64,000 nt of DNA from Paenibacillus sambharensis (GCF_003233845.1 NZ_QKRB01000046.1:1-64000); one strand, 5' to 3'; shown: positions 36,714 through 45,655, counted from the first letter of the stretch. Notes: generated by a model not told the origin, from the letters alone. Numbers and translations are program-made.

Positions 36714-37247
36714 ATGACCAAGCAACCGGATAAGAAACCTATAAGACGCGTTATGGAATTGGGTGCAATCCTGCTGATGACAGGCTCCATCCTGTCCGCC
36801 TGTTCAGGCGGGGACGAGGTCAATCAGCCCACCCCTAATCATGATCAGCAAACGGCGGATCCAACTGATCCGCAGCAGGGGCGTACATCGCCTGATTCCG
36901 GGGACGTAACAGAGGATAACCCGGGAGCAGCGCCTTCAGCACCTGACAGCGACACGAATAATCCGGCAGACGAAGCTATTACCGATGACGATGCAGACCA
37001 AAGAGATACAGGGGACGGCAATGTTATTCAGGGTCAGGGCACCTATACCGGACAGCCGGATAACCATTCCGTCGAGATTATGACAGAGGAAGGCCCTATG
37101 GTTTTACAAATTGATGAGGATATAGCACTTGTGCTAGAAGGCATCGAGCCTGATTCCAAGGTTCGGTATGACTATATTGAGAAGCAGCTGGACGTGAACG
37201 GCGATACTGTCACTCAGAGATGGCTGACGGACATTAAGCTGGATTAA
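36714..37247 (+). CDS. Predicted lipoprotein with acidic linker
   Basis: 177 residues. The signal sequence ends in the lipobox ILSAC (Cys30), so it should be a membrane-anchored lipoprotein. A disordered region rich in Asp, Pro, Thr and Gln (about residues 32-105) leads to a compact C-terminal domain of about 70 residues (VIQGQGTYTGQPDNHSVEI...LQIDEDIALVLEGI) with beta-type periodicity. AGGGAGGAG precedes the ATG. I do not know the domain. Neighbours give no clue. Confidence 0.8.
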   Translation: MTKQPDKKPIRRVMELGAILLMTGSILSACSGGDEVNQPTPNHDQQTADPTDPQQGRTSPDSGDVTEDNPGAAPSAPDSDTNNPADEAITDDDADQRDTGDGNVIQGQGTYTGQPDNHSVEIMTEEGPMVLQIDEDIALVLEGIEPDSKVRYDYIEKQLDVNGDTVTQRWLTDIKLD

Positions 37248-37358
37248 TACACGATAAAAATTCGAAGCAGCGGAGATCCTGCAAACAGCAGCTGTTATAA
37301 TGGGAGTACGCAAGTATTTGAAATATTTGAACTACTGAGGACGGATGGTGAGGTTTGG

Positions 37359-38255
37359 ATGCGTGTTGCGGTAACAGGCGGAACTGGATTTATCGGCTCC
37401 AGATTAGTAGACAGGCTGCTGGATCGCGGGGATGACGTATGGATTATCACCCGCTCTGTAGGGCATGTGATGAAGCGCCACCCCAAGCTGCGGGCGATGA
37501 CCTGGGATCAAATCAACAATGGCACGCACGGTGTAAAGCAGCTTGACGCCCTTGTTAATCTGGCCGGTGAATCCATCAATCAGCGCTGGACTGATGCCGC
37601 CAAGCAGCGCATTATGCAATCCAGGCTGAAGGCGGCAGCCGGCTTGGAGCGGCTCGTGGAATCGCTCGAACATAGGCCAATGGTTGTCGTTAACGCATCC
37701 GGAATCTCCTATTACGGAACATCCGAGACGGAAACCTTCACAGAGAACAGCCCTCAGCAGATTACGGATTTTCTGGCTGAGGTTGTGGACAAGTGGGAGG
37801 AAGCAGCCGACCGCATTCCGACTGACCGGCTTGTCAAGCTCCGTGTCGGCATTGTGCTGTCTGCCAAGGGCGGCGCCTTCCCGCTGATGGCGCTGCCCTA
37901 CCGCCTCTTTGGGGGCGGCCGGGTTGGCAGCGGCAAGCAGTGGATCTCCTGGATTCACATTGAAGACATGCTGCGCCTGATTCTCTTCTGTCTAGATCAG
38001 GATATGACGGGACCAGTCAATGCCGTGGCGCCGGACCCGGTTACGAATGACCGGTTCGGCCGTGCCATCGGCAGGGCAATGAAGCGCCCGCACTGGTTCC
38101 CGGTGCCTGCTGCTCTCATGCGTACCCTGTTTGGCGAGCTGTCCGTGCTGCTGCTCGAGGGCCAGAAGTGCCTGCCGCAGGCAGCGCTTGATGCCGGGTT
38201 TGAATACCGTTACCCGACCATTGACCAGGCCATGCAGGATCTGGTGGGTAAATAG
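37359..38255 (+). CDS. TIGR01777 family epimerase (extended SDR)
   Basis: NAD(P)-binding short-chain dehydrogenase relative of the YfhF/SulA type. N-terminal VAVTGGTGFIGSRLVDRLL, the family block LDALVNLAGESINQRWTDAAKQRI, the SDR-like VNASGISYYGTSE, and the C-terminal DUF1731 region ending in LLEGQKCLPQAALDAGFEYRYPTIDQAM. The reaction is unknown; a link to cell division inhibition was only proposed. It is monocistronic, and a weak hairpin (38275-38303) follows. Confidence 0.93.
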   Translation: MRVAVTGGTGFIGSRLVDRLLDRGDDVWIITRSVGHVMKRHPKLRAMTWDQINNGTHGVKQLDALVNLAGESINQRWTDAAKQRIMQSRLKAAAGLERLVESLEHRPMVVVNASGISYYGTSETETFTENSPQQITDFLAEVVDKWEEAADRIPTDRLVKLRVGIVLSAKGGAFPLMALPYRLFGGGRVGSGKQWISWIHIEDMLRLILFCLDQDMTGPVNAVAPDPVTNDRFGRAIGRAMKRPHWFPVPAALMRTLFGELSVLLLEGQKCLPQAALDAGFEYRYPTIDQAMQDLVGK

Positions 38256-38274
38256 GCGGATAAACTTGAAATGT

Positions 38275-38303
38275 CAGGAGCTGTCCTATAAGGACGGCTC
38301 CTG
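38275..38303 (+). terminator. Possible terminator after the epimerase gene
   Basis: CAGGAGC-GTCC pairs with GGAC-GCTCCTG with one bulge; there is no strong T run. Confidence 0.4.
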
Positions 38304-38356
38304 CTGCTGTTTAGCATTTTCGAAGCCGGCTCAATTGTAAACGAACCTCAGCATAC

Positions 38357-38848
38357 TTATTTGGCGATTTGCTCTGGTGATACTTTCCCGCCCATCTTGA
38401 ATAATACCGGAATAAGTGCTAGCAAGAACATGCCCACAGCTAACGTAGACAGAATTATCTCATTCCATGCAATTAAATCCTCTGTAAACATCTGATAGAG
38501 AATCAATGAATTGATGGGGATGTTTAGCAATAACCCCGTGAGTAGTCCCGGCGCATATCTTTTCATTACTACTGTGGCAATCAGATGCGGGAATACAGCA
38601 TTAATAATCATGGAGCCTAAGAAGCCTACGAAGATCCACTTCGTAAAATCGGATTCCGACAGATAAACATAACTAAATGCCGACAAATAAGCCAAAACCG
38701 TTATAACAAGGACAGCAAAATGGAATTCACCTGCAGTAACCGGCTTCTGAAATCTCGAAGAGTGCTGCGACCACTTGGGCAGCCAAATGGCTTCTTCCAT
38801 ATTATGCAGTGTAATAGCTAAGCAGAAAAAGACTGCGAGGTGCTCCAT
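38357..38848 (-). CDS. HXXEE domain membrane protein
   Basis: 163 residues with about five hydrophobic helices. The family name motif appears as LHNMEEAIW near the N-terminus, with HFAVLVITV in the next segment and NAVFPHLIATVV in the middle, all typical of HXXEE proteins. Conserved His and Glu in membrane helices suggest metal or cofactor binding, but the function is unknown. It follows the HxlR regulator gene on the same strand with about 40 bases between, so the two are probably cotranscribed and the regulator may control it. Confidence 0.82.
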   Translation of the reverse strand: MEHLAVFFCLAITLHNMEEAIWLPKWSQHSSRFQKPVTAGEFHFAVLVITVLAYLSAFSYVYLSESDFTKWIFVGFLGSMIINAVFPHLIATVVMKRYAPGLLTGLLLNIPINSLILYQMFTEDLIAWNEIILSTLAVGMFLLALIPVLFKMGGKVSPEQIAK

Positions 38849-38888
38849 CCGGCTTTTCCTCCTCGTTAGAATGATCGTTTCCTATTCA

Positions 38889-39230
38889 CTATGTGCTCTG
38901 ATTCTTTACCCCCCACTCACATAACTCTTCCATAATGGGCAGCAGTGTTTTCGCTTTACCCGTCAGGCTGTACTCGACTTTGGGAGGAATCTGAGGATAC
39001 TCCTTCCGCTTAACCATGCCATCTGCCTCCAGCTCTTTCAGCTGTGAGCTCAAGGTTTTATACGTAATTGTCCCGATCTGCCTCTTCAGGTCATTGAACC
39101 GCACCGGCTCATTTTCAGCCAGAAGATACAGAATCACCATTTTCCACTTGCCGCCAATAACCGATATTGTATATCCAAAAGGTGTGTCTTGAATGTGTTT
39201 TACTTTACCTTTAAACTCCCCCATACCCAT
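38889..39230 (-). CDS. HxlR family transcriptional regulator
   Basis: Winged-helix regulator of about 113 residues, typical of redox or aldehyde sensors such as YodB and HxlR. Blocks: ISVIGGKWKMVILYLLAENEPVRFNDLKRQIGTITYKTLSSQLKELEADGMV and the wing RKEYPQIPPKVEYSLT. The frame opens at 39296, but AAAGGA is better spaced to ATG 39230. In the longer form, a perfect dyad would lie inside the coding region. It is divergent from the arginase-family gene, which may also be its target. Confidence 0.85.
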   Translation of the reverse strand: MGMGEFKGKVKHIQDTPFGYTISVIGGKWKMVILYLLAENEPVRFNDLKRQIGTITYKTLSSQLKELEADGMVKRKEYPQIPPKVEYSLTGKAKTLLPIMEELCEWGVKNQST

Positions 39231-39236
39231 GCTCTC

Positions 39237-39254
39237 ACTATCCTTTCTGATAGT
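39237..39254. promoter_or_regulatory. Candidate HxlR-family operator
   Basis: ACTATC-N6-GATAGT is a perfect dyad just upstream of the preferred hxlR-type start. The TACTAT and ATAGT halves resemble those of the YodB operator, though the spacing differs. A second dyad, AGTAC-N15-GTACT, overlaps its right end (39252-39276). Confidence 0.4.
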
Positions 39255-39335
39255 ACCTGTCATAAAAGTGCGTACTGTTTTTTCATTTAGTTTCATCTTA
39301 TACTGGCCTTACTTTGAGGTAAAGGAGAGACTGAG

Positions 39336-40253
39336 ATGACTCGAAAAACAATACGCCTGCTGATGCCGCAGTGGCAAGGGGGAAACAATCCAAATTACTC
39401 TTTCGGAGCCGAACTGCTTGCTTGGCTTGCCCCGGATAATGACGATCAACCCTTACTCCATGTTCCCGTTCAAGCTTATGATGGAACCCCTCTTGAGAAT
39501 GAGAACGGTATGAATGGAAGAACGCAGCTTCTGGAGCAATTAAAGTCCGCTCATCATCTCATTGAGGCTCACAAGCCGGAGCGCATCGTCATGTTTGGCG
39601 GTGACTGCCTGGTCGAGCAGGCTCCATTCGCCTACTTGAATGAGCGGTACGGAGGGGAGTTAGGTTTAATATGGGTTGATGCTCATTCTGATTTAGTAAG
39701 ATATGTCGGTTATGATAACGGACATACATTGCCGCTCGGAAATCTATTGGGGATCGGAGACGATGAATTCGTCAAGCAGGTGAAGGTCCCGCTGAAACCA
39801 GAAAATGTTTTTATTGCCGGCTTAAAAGTGCCTACCGAACAAGAAACTGAGGTCATTTCAGAAGCGTTTCAACGGCTGGGCATATATCCTGCGGAAGAAG
39901 ACTCAAAAGTGATTGAAAGACTTGGCATCAGAACAGCTGGAGCCGAGGAGTTAACGGACAATCTGGATGTAATTAAAGAATGGATCAGAGCTAGCGGAAT
40001 TAAGCATCTGGCTATCCACCTTGATGTAGATGTGCTTGACCCCAAGGCATTCCGTTCTCAATTATTCGCCAATCCCTCTGCACCCGTTAACTATTCTCCT
40101 GAAGGAACCATGCAGCTGCCCCAGCTGTTGACTCTGCTGAAGGAACTATCCGCTGTAACAGACGTTGTTGGCCTCGGGATAACGGAGCATCTTCCATGGG
40201 ATTCCATTAACCTGAAGAAGCTGCTTGGAGAGATCCCTATACTCAATAGCTGA
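39336..40253 (+). CDS. Arginase/agmatinase/formiminoglutamase family protein
   Basis: Ureohydrolase-fold protein of 305 residues. The dinuclear manganese site is partly standard: DAHSD (Asp115, His117, Asp119) and HLDVDVLDP (Asp230, Asp232). The first motif, normally GGDH, reads GGDC with Cys91 in place of the metal-binding histidine. This could alter the metal or the reaction. AAAGGAGAG precedes the ATG. It is divergent from the HxlR regulator with a 105-base shared region, so it may belong to that regulon. The substrate is not predictable. Confidence 0.85.
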   Translation: MTRKTIRLLMPQWQGGNNPNYSFGAELLAWLAPDNDDQPLLHVPVQAYDGTPLENENGMNGRTQLLEQLKSAHHLIEAHKPERIVMFGGDCLVEQAPFAYLNERYGGELGLIWVDAHSDLVRYVGYDNGHTLPLGNLLGIGDDEFVKQVKVPLKPENVFIAGLKVPTEQETEVISEAFQRLGIYPAEEDSKVIERLGIRTAGAEELTDNLDVIKEWIRASGIKHLAIHLDVDVLDPKAFRSQLFANPSAPVNYSPEGTMQLPQLLTLLKELSAVTDVVGLGITEHLPWDSINLKKLLGEIPILNS

Positions 40254-40430
40254 TTGATGACAGCCTCAGAAAAAAGAAAAGCACTTCAATACAGCCAAAT
40301 ACTGTATACTAAAAAGGCAGATGTATTATAGTTACAATACTGGATAAGTGGTGGATTTTAATCCTTCAAAGAGAAATCAACTGCTGTACTCGTAATGATT
40401 GGGTCAAAGGTTATTACTGGGGGCAACGAG

Positions 40431-40922
40431 ATGAATAGAATAACTGTGACAGTCCTAGCATGTCTTTGTTTAATTATCGGCTTGTCCGGTTGTTCCAATA
40501 GCGAGAAAGTTGAGATAAACACCCCCGCATTCCTATACAACTCTTCATCGAATACAGGAACTAGCATTGAAGTTTCTATTAGTGGGCAATATGACAAAGA
40601 TAATAACTTTCAAGGTTCTCTAACCATTGGTGGGATGGAATATCCAACTATACTTTTTAAACATGGGTTTGGATTAATCGCTTATGATAAAGCAGAAAGA
40701 ACCATTCTCGGATTGATTTTTTACGATAACGAAACCAAAGACTACAGCATACATCTAACCGAAGGCAAATTGTATGGAGCCTTACAAGGTGACAATAGCG
40801 AGGGCGGAACTCTTATTATAAGCTCTCCTGCTGTAGATAAGGAACAAGCTGTAGAGGTTCACACGAGGCTAACAGGACTATGTACAGAATTTGAACATAA
40901 CGAAGGTCTATGCTCAAGGTAA
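40431..40922 (+). CDS. AT-rich predicted lipoprotein
   Basis: 163 residues. A signal sequence ends in the lipobox GLSGC, followed by about 140 exported residues with beta-type pattern and two central Gly-rich turns (GSLTIGGMEYP, GKLYGALQGDNSEGG). The base composition is clearly AT-richer than the housekeeping genes. No family recognised. It is a single gene ended by a terminator and lies next to the Tad-gene scar, in the patchy accessory stretch. Confidence 0.75.
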   Translation: MNRITVTVLACLCLIIGLSGCSNSEKVEINTPAFLYNSSSNTGTSIEVSISGQYDKDNNFQGSLTIGGMEYPTILFKHGFGLIAYDKAERTILGLIFYDNETKDYSIHLTEGKLYGALQGDNSEGGTLIISSPAVDKEQAVEVHTRLTGLCTEFEHNEGLCSR

Positions 40923-40976
40923 CTTAAGCAAGGTCCGTTTTATGTTGAAAGCTCCAGTCTTACTCACAGAACCACG

Positions 40977-41020
40977 AAAAAGTAGACCATCACCTTGGTA
41001 CGGGGCGGTCTACTTTTTTT
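40977..41020 (+). terminator. Terminator after the AT-rich lipoprotein gene
   Basis: AAAAAGTAGACC pairs with GGTCTACTTTTT, followed by more T; the loop is 18 bases. Confidence 0.8.
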
Positions 41021-41120
41021 GTCCAGCCAGCCAAGAAACCTGGTACCCACACTTATAATTCTCCCTTGGGATAATTACATTCATCCCTTTATTACCATGT
41101 TCAATTCACCCCTATATAGG

Positions 41121-41512
41121 TGCGGGATACACCATCGGCTTCGTCTACAATTTGGCATAACTCACTGCTGGGGCCGATGAACCACTCGCTCTCGGATATT
41201 GGAAAATCCATTTAGCTCATGTTATAGGACCGGTTCAGTAACGGCAACTCTTGTTCGGCCGCAGCAGGAGCCTGGTTCCGGTTACTGGGCAGCAGTACTC
41301 GTTCGTATGGGCACCTATATAGTCGGTATTCAGGATGGAGGACATCTCACCGCTGCCGGTATACTGAATCTCGCTGCCCGGTTCTCATACCCGATAGCCC
41401 TTTCCCTTGCGGCCAGTCGGCTGCCAGGCGAGAGGTAGCTCTCGCTGTATAAGGTGTAGGCGCTGCTTAGCGACTTAATTGCAACCGACATTCCGATCTC
41501 TGCATCTTATGC
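41121..41512 (-). pseudogene. Mosaic scar: fragments of a FHA-protein gene and a DUF5702/TadG-like gene joined
   Basis: Bases 41121-41362 align with 43935-44206, the 3' part of the FHA gene. The first 80 bases differ at only about ten positions and later ones at more. Bases from about 41386 to 41512 align with 48201-48330, inside the DUF5702 gene, including an almost unchanged stretch over CGGCTGCCAGGCGAGAG. Order and strand match the intact operon, but the 4 kb between is missing. No frame is open on the minus strand across the scar. The best reading is a second Tad locus reduced by deletion. Confidence 0.8.
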
Positions 41513-41600
41513 AACTGCTTAAACCGACGTGATCCATTACGAGAAAAAATCATCCTTTGAAATTCTGCTAGGAACCAGCCCAAGAACAAAGCTTTTTCTC

Positions 41601-43451
41601 TTAAACTGGAACAAGTGATTTTATAGCTTCAATTGCCGCTTTAGCATCTATTCTTCCAAATCCATAACGTTCATCCCAAGCCGAGGCATTAGGTGGATTT
41701 TTTCTTGCTGCTTTATCAACAATTTCGCGGGTTTGATCTATGCTTAGCTTAATGCCCTGTGCATTTGCCTCAGCAAGAATTAAAGCAACAACACCAGTTA
41801 TTGCTGGTGATGCCATACTCGTTCCCGACATCGTGGTCGTGCCGTCTTTAGAACCTGATTTCGCGGCTATAACAGTATGCCCTGGGGCGCTGATTTCAGG
41901 TTTCTGGCGCCCATCTCTCGTCGGACCAGCACTTGAAAAGGCGGAGATCGTCTTCTTGGGATCATAAGCATTATACGAACCCACCACAATACTTTTATGC
42001 CCACATGCAATGGACCCGAGCGTATGAGAGTTATTATTAGGAGAAGCAAACTTAGATTGGTTGTTCGGTTGTCTACGGCTAGGATCATCCCGCTCAACCC
42101 ATGCATGAAAATCACCATCTATTACCTTTTTACCATGAAGTCGCAATGTCCAAGTCCCCGGGGATACGCCGCGTTCGAGGAAAACGCCGATCAAATTATC
42201 TTGGTTGTTAGGATCATGTTTTCGATGAGCCACGAACATGACAACTTGTCCCGTTTGATTTTTGGCGGTAGCATTTGACCCGAGTTGTACGGTGCCAATA
42301 CTCAAGCCCGTTGGGTCGATCACCTCAAGAACAAACTCATCCCCTCCGTTGTACCATATCTCAAGCTCATTGGAGGTATAATCGTTAGGCTTTATTTCCC
42401 AGCGCAGGTCGAAGGTATTACCTTCAACTATTTTCCCGCTTGCGTGGATACCATCTCCGTATGAATTGGCTGCCGCAATAACAATAGCACGATTAGGCTT
42501 TTCATTAAGTATCGCATCAAATCCTTGTTCAACAAGGGAGGTACCGTCATGAGGGCCTCCATTGGTACCCAAGCTAAGGTTAACGACACATGGCCTTTCT
42601 CCTGCCGTGTCAAAAATATATCTAACGGCTTCTAATACCTGTGCCGAATCACCAAAAAAGTGACCAACAGCTCTAGCTCCATCCCAAGGAATATCATTGG
42701 CAGCAAGCTCAACAAACACAAGATCAGCTTTTGGCGCTACTCCGGGAGTTCCTGTACCCTTTCCATTTCCAGCTGCGATATCCATAACATGAGTTCCATG
42801 CCAAGGTTCATCATGAATGTAATGAATTAATTCATCTGGGATCATTAGTGCTTCATAAGGGTTTTCCGCCTGAATTGCCTGATTTATTTCCTCCTTGCTA
42901 AAGACCCTGCCATACCCAAAGGGACCGGTGTAGGTTTCCCCTGTGGCATGCTGATTCCAAAGAGTAAGCAGCCTTGTTGAATCATCGCTATTTCTAAAAT
43001 TGTTATGGACAGCATCGCAACCGATATCCACTATTCCAACCACTACCCCGTGGCCCGCATGGTCTTTCGCTATACTGGGCGGCAAGAGATCGGTTCGCGC
43101 GTTTATCTCCTCAGTTGTCTTATTAAGGGTTGTGCTCACAGGCTGAGCTAGTTTTAAGCTAAGTACAGCACTTGATTTCCTTACATTCTCAAGCTCATTC
43201 ATATCAACACGAGCAGTAACAATTCGACCACTTTTATCCGGTGCCAAGCCCATATCAGCCTTATGCTTGACTCCCGGGATGGTATTCCATTCGTCAATAT
43301 CCGTAACCTTAGCGATTACCGGTATGAAATGTTCTTCACCATCAACAGCAGTTGTTAGATTGGTTTTTTCTCTTGTATTTCTCTCAATTATCCTTTGCAG
43401 TTTGGGGTCAATTTCAGTAAGTACTCGGTCAGTAGTTTCTTCGAGGCGCAT
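41601..43451 (-). CDS. S8 family subtilisin-like serine peptidase without signal peptide
   Basis: 616 residues. The catalytic triad is intact: Asp142 in GIVDIGCD, His218 in HGTHVMDIAAG and Ser545 in GTSMASPAITG, with the oxyanion Asn region IVIAAANSYG. About 110 N-terminal residues precede the domain (VIAKVTDIDEWNTIPGVK), resembling an inhibitor or prodomain. A beta-rich insertion of about 130 residues (NTFDLRWEIKPN...TWTLRLHGKKV) separates His and Ser. There is no signal peptide, so it is intracellular or released by another route. AAAGGAG precedes the ATG. AT-richer than the Tad genes; it lies between the intact operon and the scar. Confidence 0.9.
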   Translation of the reverse strand: MRLEETTDRVLTEIDPKLQRIIERNTREKTNLTTAVDGEEHFIPVIAKVTDIDEWNTIPGVKHKADMGLAPDKSGRIVTARVDMNELENVRKSSAVLSLKLAQPVSTTLNKTTEEINARTDLLPPSIAKDHAGHGVVVGIVDIGCDAVHNNFRNSDDSTRLLTLWNQHATGETYTGPFGYGRVFSKEEINQAIQAENPYEALMIPDELIHYIHDEPWHGTHVMDIAAGNGKGTGTPGVAPKADLVFVELAANDIPWDGARAVGHFFGDSAQVLEAVRYIFDTAGERPCVVNLSLGTNGGPHDGTSLVEQGFDAILNEKPNRAIVIAAANSYGDGIHASGKIVEGNTFDLRWEIKPNDYTSNELEIWYNGGDEFVLEVIDPTGLSIGTVQLGSNATAKNQTGQVVMFVAHRKHDPNNQDNLIGVFLERGVSPGTWTLRLHGKKVIDGDFHAWVERDDPSRRQPNNQSKFASPNNNSHTLGSIACGHKSIVVGSYNAYDPKKTISAFSSAGPTRDGRQKPEISAPGHTVIAAKSGSKDGTTTMSGTSMASPAITGVVALILAEANAQGIKLSIDQTREIVDKAARKNPPNASAWDERYGFGRIDAKAAIEAIKSLVPV

Positions 43452-43750
43452 TGATATTCTCCTTTGTGGTAGAAATAGTTATAGACCTTGTATTAAGACC
43501 ACTAGCATAGTTTGTATTGAAAGAATTTTCTTTATCCAAACAATTTTTTGGTGTTTTATGGTTTCCATTAAGGGAGTTATTTATAGCGCATGATCCGTTG
43601 AGTCGAGCAGGGCTTTACAAATTAGAAAAGGCCACCAAATCAATTCAAGCTGTCCATTTTGTAGAACAAGGTCACTTGTCATACAGAAAATATATAAACA
43701 AAAAGACGACTCCCAAGGAACTATTCCTTAAGATAAGGTCTCTTACGCTG
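43452..43750. other. AT-rich gap between the subtilase and the Tad operon
   Basis: About 300 AT-rich bases. They should hold the subtilase promoter and the 3' end of the Tad transcript; a weak AAGGAA/TTCCTT hairpin at about 43717-43731 could be the latter's terminator. The plus-strand frame here has no family likeness. Confidence 0.5.
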
Positions 43751-45655
43751 CTATCCATTCTTGCGAAAGGTATACACCGGGCCATTTGCGCCCGCAAGCT
43801 GCAGGGAGTCGCCTTCAGACAGCCGGTAAAGCTTATAGGGAACCATAGGGCTGCCATTAAGCTTGCTGCCATTGCGGGAGCCAAGGTCTTTGACCGCAAC
43901 TCCTTCCTCAGAATTGGAGCTGACTTCAATGTGAGTGCGGGATACACCATCGGCTTCATCCACAATCTGGCATAACTCACTGCTGCGGCCGATAAACCAC
44001 TGGCCTGCAGCTAATGGAAACACAGTATCGGATTTATCATGGGACCGGTTTAATACCGGCAGGCATCTTTCGGGAAGCACAGCGGTCAAATCCAGGCTAC
44101 TCTGCCCGCTGCGGTTCTGCGGCAGCAATACTGTTTCATCTGCATGGGCACCTATGTAAGCAGTGTTCATGTTAAATGGCATTTCACCGCCGCCGGTGTG
44201 CGGCATTCCGCTGCTCTGTTCTTCCAGGATGTGTTCCACTCTGTAAGCATCATACACCGTGTTTCCCGAAGAATTGGCGCTGCCGGCCCGCCTATCCGCT
44301 GCATTCGCCGCTCCCATACGGCTTTGCGAATTTTTTTCCTGCTCCGCCTCACGCCAGTTGCCCTGAAGCATGCTCTCTTCCTTTTCCGGAAAGCTCCATC
44401 TGGAAGACCTCGCACCGTTCAGCAATGGTCCCGAGTCCATCACGCCATCTGCCATCGTATCCTCCTCATCATCCGTCTCTCCGCCAGCCATCCGCTTCCA
44501 AGCAAGCAGAAGCCCTCCAGCAATAAGCAGAGTGAGTCCGCTGCTTAGTAGCAGCTGGTTGGTTGACGGGTTATCCAGATAGAGAAACCTCCAGCAGCTT
44601 GCACAAGCCAAAACAGCTATTGCAGCCGCAATCCACTTGGCTCTTGCCGTATCTCCACTGGGGCCGCCACCATCAGCATTTTGATGAGATGCGTCTGCAA
44701 CCACCGGCTGTATACCCATACGTCCATTATCCCATTCCTGCCCGGCAGCCGGTTCGAATCGTACCCGTTTGTCAGCTCCAAAGCTCGTTCGGCTGCTGCC
44801 GCCCTGCCGGACGGCTTCGGCTTCATGATCACCGTCAGGTGATGAAAATATGGAATCAAGCAGCTCCGCTTTTGCCTTCCGGTCTGCTTGTCCGCGCCCC
44901 CGCTGCCCGTTAACCCCCATTAATTCCGGGTTCCCGGATGCCCCGGCATGCAATCCTTGACTGGAGCCATACTCATAACCCCTGGAAGCAATGCCTGCTG
45001 CTGTCTGTCCGCGGCTGGTCCTTGCTTTCGCTGTGCTGTCTGTCGCAGTCGGACTCGCAGCAGCTGCTGCCGCAAAAGGCTCACCAATCAGCTTAAGCAG
45101 CAGTTCCCGCAATCTGCTAAGAGGCATTCCCGGCTGCTCCAGTAGCTTCAGTATCTGCTGCAGGCCGGCTCCATCCACCGCTGGCACCCTTGCTACCCAG
45201 CGAACCGCCAAGGTCAGCAGCCTGGCAGTCACGGAGGTCTGCTCAGACATCGCCTGATCCTTCATCGGAATGTAGGCCAGACGCAGCCCGTCAAACCGTT
45301 CCCCTTCCATGAACATCATGTTCTCATGCAGCAGGCAGCAGGACTCCCTCAGCAGATAATGACGGCAATCATCCATAGCCTCCACAACAGCGAGCAGAAG
45401 CTCGTAATACTGCTGCATGGTAATAGCCTTCGTCTGCAGCACATTGGACAGCATTCGCTTGCCTGTAATCGTAAAGCGGAAGGTAATCCCGCCATCAACC
45501 TCCAGCCAGTCTACCGGCAGCAGCCGCGGCGAGCTCTCCGCTTGCAGCATCTGCAAATCCACTTCATCCAGCTCGTCTCTGCGCATCGGAGGGTTCCGCG
45601 TAATAATCATTTCATGCCCCCGCTGCATGGCAAAATCCACTATAAACGGCTCCAC
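43751..45655 (-). CDS. DUF6382-FHA domain membrane protein of the Tad locus
   Basis: 634 residues. The N-terminal 200 fit DUF6382 (LLPVDWLEVDGGITFRFTITGK, HENMMFMEG, LRLAYIPMK). A long low-complexity linker and two adjacent membrane helices (WIAAAIAVLACASCWRFLYL; LLLSSGLTLLIAGGLLLAW) come before a second linker. The C-terminal FHA domain has FIGRSSELCQIV, SRTHIEV and DLGSRNGSKLNG, the phosphothreonine-binding residues. It starts with GTG behind GAGGAGG and is the last gene of the pilus operon. FHA domains imply control by Ser/Thr kinases. No kinase gene is adjacent. Confidence 0.87.
   Translation of the reverse strand: MEPFIVDFAMQRGHEMIITRNPPMRRDELDEVDLQMLQAESSPRLLPVDWLEVDGGITFRFTITGKRMLSNVLQTKAITMQQYYELLLAVVEAMDDCRHYLLRESCCLLHENMMFMEGERFDGLRLAYIPMKDQAMSEQTSVTARLLTLAVRWVARVPAVDGAGLQQILKLLEQPGMPLSRLRELLLKLIGEPFAAAAAASPTATDSTAKARTSRGQTAAGIASRGYEYGSSQGLHAGASGNPELMGVNGQRGRGQADRKAKAELLDSIFSSPDGDHEAEAVRQGGSSRTSFGADKRVRFEPAAGQEWDNGRMGIQPVVADASHQNADGGGPSGDTARAKWIAAAIAVLACASCWRFLYLDNPSTNQLLLSSGLTLLIAGGLLLAWKRMAGGETDDEEDTMADGVMDSGPLLNGARSSRWSFPEKEESMLQGNWREAEQEKNSQSRMGAANAADRRAGSANSSGNTVYDAYRVEHILEEQSSGMPHTGGGEMPFNMNTAYIGAHADETVLLPQNRSGQSSLDLTAVLPERCLPVLNRSHDKSDTVFPLAAGQWFIGRSSELCQIVDEADGVSRTHIEVSSNSEEGVAVKDLGSRNGSKLNGSPMVPYKLYRLSEGDSLQLAGANGPVYTFRKNG

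Noticed and set aside
41199-41438. 79-codon plus-strand frame
   Set aside because: It lies within the Tad-gene scar, antisense to the decayed fragments.
43517-43975. Plus-strand frame spanning the AT-rich gap and the FHA gene end
   Set aside because: Half of it is antisense to the FHA gene; the other half has no recognisable content.
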